Assembly: GCA_947095535.1 (NCBI GenBank)
Contig: OX352774.1
Span: forward strand, 175,706,200-175,770,199
DNA from: Poecilobothrus nobilitatus
Lineage: Eukaryota > Arthropoda > Insecta > Diptera > Dolichopodidae
Length of the DNA: 64,000 nt
Direction: 5' to 3'
In this document: positions 61,742-64,000 of the stretch, in pieces
How positions within the stretch are numbered: the stretch's first letter is position 1
How the letters are laid out: the number at the start of each line of letters is the position of its first letter
Position numbers and translations under genes: made by a program
The notes under the pieces: model-generated
What the model was told of the DNA's origin: nothing
Databases searched by the model: none
The model's input: only the letters and a program-made list of their open reading frames with translations

Positions 61742-64000
61742 TTTTTTTTTTTAAATAATTATAGTATCATTACAATTTGTAAAATAATAAATTTAAGTCT
61801 TTTCTACGTCTTTATTCGTCAAGTCAAACAAATATTAAAATTAATTTATAACGCCGAAAACTGATTAAAAGATATACAAAAACACAACATATCATTCATA
61901 CATATAACATAACATATGACATTGACAGCAGGGATGGAAATTCGATTAATAGATAAAAAAAATTAATTTATCTACTGTATTTTCTAGTATAATTGCCAGA
62001 GGAGAGATTTCTCTATTTTTGTAGTAAAAAAATTTTATATTATTTTAGATTTATTTCAACTATATTTTCAGTAATTTATTATAACAGTATATATAACGCT
62101 ATAATATTTTTTTATATTAATTTCATACTGATATCTAATAATCGAAACGTACAGATTAAAATAAGTTGTTATATTTAGCTAATATTAAAATTCAACATAT
62201 AAATTATCATTTTTTAAATAATTTCATTTCATTTTAAACATAAATTTAAAACAAAAAATTCTATTATTAAAATATATGTACTTGAAATTGTATGTCACAT
62301 CAAACTATTTTTTGATTTAATTTGACAACTCTACATTTTGTCATCTGTGAAATAAATTTATAAAATTGGACGAAAGTCTCCAAAAATTAGGAAAAAAAAA
62401 CATGGCTGCATAAAAATATTTTTTGTGGAGAGCGAAGTATTTTCATTTTTGAAAAAAAAAGTATTTAAAATATTATATGGTAGAATAGTGTTTGTTGTGT
62501 CTTTTTTTTTATTTAAAATTAAGACAAGTGACTTATTTAAGAAATTAAAAAATTATTTTTTTATATTCCCAAAAAAAAAAAAAAGAAAACGAAAATTTTT
62601 TAAAGAAAAACTAAATAGAAAAAACCTGGGATCAAATGCCACCACATATAAATTGAAATTTAAAACAAATTAAAATAATGGAATAAAATAAATTTTAAAT
62701 AATTTATCGTGCATTTAGGATTAAATACAGGATTAATTTTGTATTGGTTTAAGTAATTTTTTTTTATAAAAAATAAAACTGTGGAATTGGTAAGTAAATT
62801 AGAAAGTTTTTTTTGAAAAAAATGTTGTAATTAATAAAAAGGATAATAAATTAAATTTAATGTAAAATGATGCTCATAAATTTTTAGTGAAGATATTTCT
62901 AATTAAAAAAATAAAGGAAATTATGCAAAATAAAGTTTTTGCACTTTATTTTTATTCATTCATTGTGATTTTTTTTGTTTGTAAGTCGCGCAGTTTCAAC
63001 TAAAGAAGTCTCTTTTTTTTTTTTTTATTTTTTTTTTATTTTCATAAAGAGAAGTCGCAGTTGTTTTAATTAAGTGTTTTTTATTTTAATAGAATTGTAT
63101 TGCGTAATATAAAAGTAATTAAAAGATAAATATTTCAATTTTAAATATAAATTATATAAAAAAAAAAAAGTGGGTGGAGTTAATTTTTAAATCCCACCCA
63201 TTTGTGTTTCAAAAAGAGTAAACGCCTTATTAGAGGTGGAGTTGAAAATTTTATTGGGCATACGTAAGTGTACACATACATTAATTTATTAGCAAAAAAT
63301 AAATAAATAAATGATAGTGGGTGGAGCAAATACTAGAAACACCCTAATATAAAAAGGTACCGCCTTAATTTTATTTTTTAATGTTTCTTTTTTTTTTCGG
63401 TATCGTATAATCTTAATATATATGTATGTATGTATGTTATTATGTTTTTATACTATCCTACTATATTTTTATAAATGTGTACATATACAATGTTAATGTA
63501 CATAAATTTTATATAATAAAATTATAAAACTGGGTATTATTACATAAATAATTGAAAAAACTTAAGATTTTTATAAATAAAAAAATATTTTTAAAACACT
63601 CCAATTTCTTTTTTTTTTAATAATAATAAGGAAAAAAGGTTATTTTAATTATTTTTATTAAAAAAAAAAGCATATTGACAAAGTAAAATTCAATAAAAAA
63701 AAAATGATATGTGCATACATTAAAATAAAATAAAATGTACATACATACGTACATCCATACATAGTGAGCAGTGCAGTGTACATATTGTATCATGTATGTT
63801 GTTCAGTATCTATACGAGAACGAGTAATTTATAAAATATAAAAAAAAAAAGATTTTAGATGGGGGAAGAGAATAAATTAGAAAATAAAATTTTATAAAGA
63901 TTGGTTTTGAAGGTAAATGATTTACTAAAACTAAGTTCTCAGATTTTTTTGGGATTTTGTTTTTTTTTAAAAATAAGAGGGTTTGATTTTAAGATTCAAT
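61742..64000. other. AT-rich intergenic; GTGGGTGGAG repeats
   Basis: Upstream of NUBPL. GTGGGTGGAG recurs at about 63168 and 63320 (with GAGGTGGAG near 63233), and the first can pair with TCCCACCCA at about 63192 to make a hairpin. Otherwise poly-A/T and TATG/TACA microsatellite (about 63420-63440, 63720-63760). No gene is supported. Confidence 0.4.

Noticed and set aside
62425..62673. 82-codon lysine/phenylalanine-rich open frame
   Set aside because: Composition follows A/T homopolymers; no domain or conserved pattern.

Overview
This window is very AT-rich nuclear DNA from an animal, most likely a fly (Diptera). It has spliced genes with short GT-AG introns, long poly-A/T tracts and TATG/TACA microsatellites. 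The gamma-tubulin reads very much like dipteran gamma-tubulin. There are no bacterial, organellar or CRISPR features, and I saw no tRNA or rRNA.

Layout: the first ~42 kb is gene-poor. I could not support a host gene there, apart from a possible terminal exon near 2.04 kb. What it does hold is a dense graveyard of transposable elements. These include (a) two non-autonomous elements with long terminal inverted repeats (TIRs) and exact 9-bp target-site duplications (628-1924 and 6539-7603), which suggests Mutator-like elements, plus two relatives (about 3.4-4.7 kb and 24.1-24.9 kb) that share a ~85-bp internal monomer; (b) an internally deleted Tc1/mariner element with TA duplication (10206-11043); (c) at least seven fragments of non-LTR retrotransposon (LINE) reverse transcriptase or its C-terminus, one of them split by a second mariner fragment (35.3-36.3 kb); (d) a decayed P-element-superfamily transposase (38.8-40.0 kb); (e) a PIF/Harbinger-like TIR element that keeps only the transposase N-terminus (40120-40762); and (f) six or more copies of a dispersed ~1-kb repeat carrying GTCC-type microsatellite.

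The gene-bearing part runs from 42.2 to 61.7 kb. RTCB (tRNA-splicing/XBP1 RNA ligase, +, 3 exons) converges with gamma-tubulin (-, 5 exons). Gamma-tubulin is head-to-head with a 7-exon, 1267-residue protein (+) that has a long disordered N-terminus and a C-terminal beta-propeller; this may be a divergent PALB2. A 5-exon gene on the minus strand (55283-56737, 383 residues) encodes a complete but catalytically degenerate DDE_Tnp_4-type transposase, which looks like a domesticated transposase. NUBPL/IND1 (-, 4 exons), the mitochondrial complex I Fe-S assembly P-loop protein, lies at 60592-61741. Between the last two are decayed LINE fragments (58.4-60.3 kb).

The genes do not form one pathway; they are ordinary neighbours in an insect genome. 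All exon boundaries were set by reading frame and GT-AG signals by eye, with no transcript data. Assignments to transposon families rest on remembered family motifs and were not searched.
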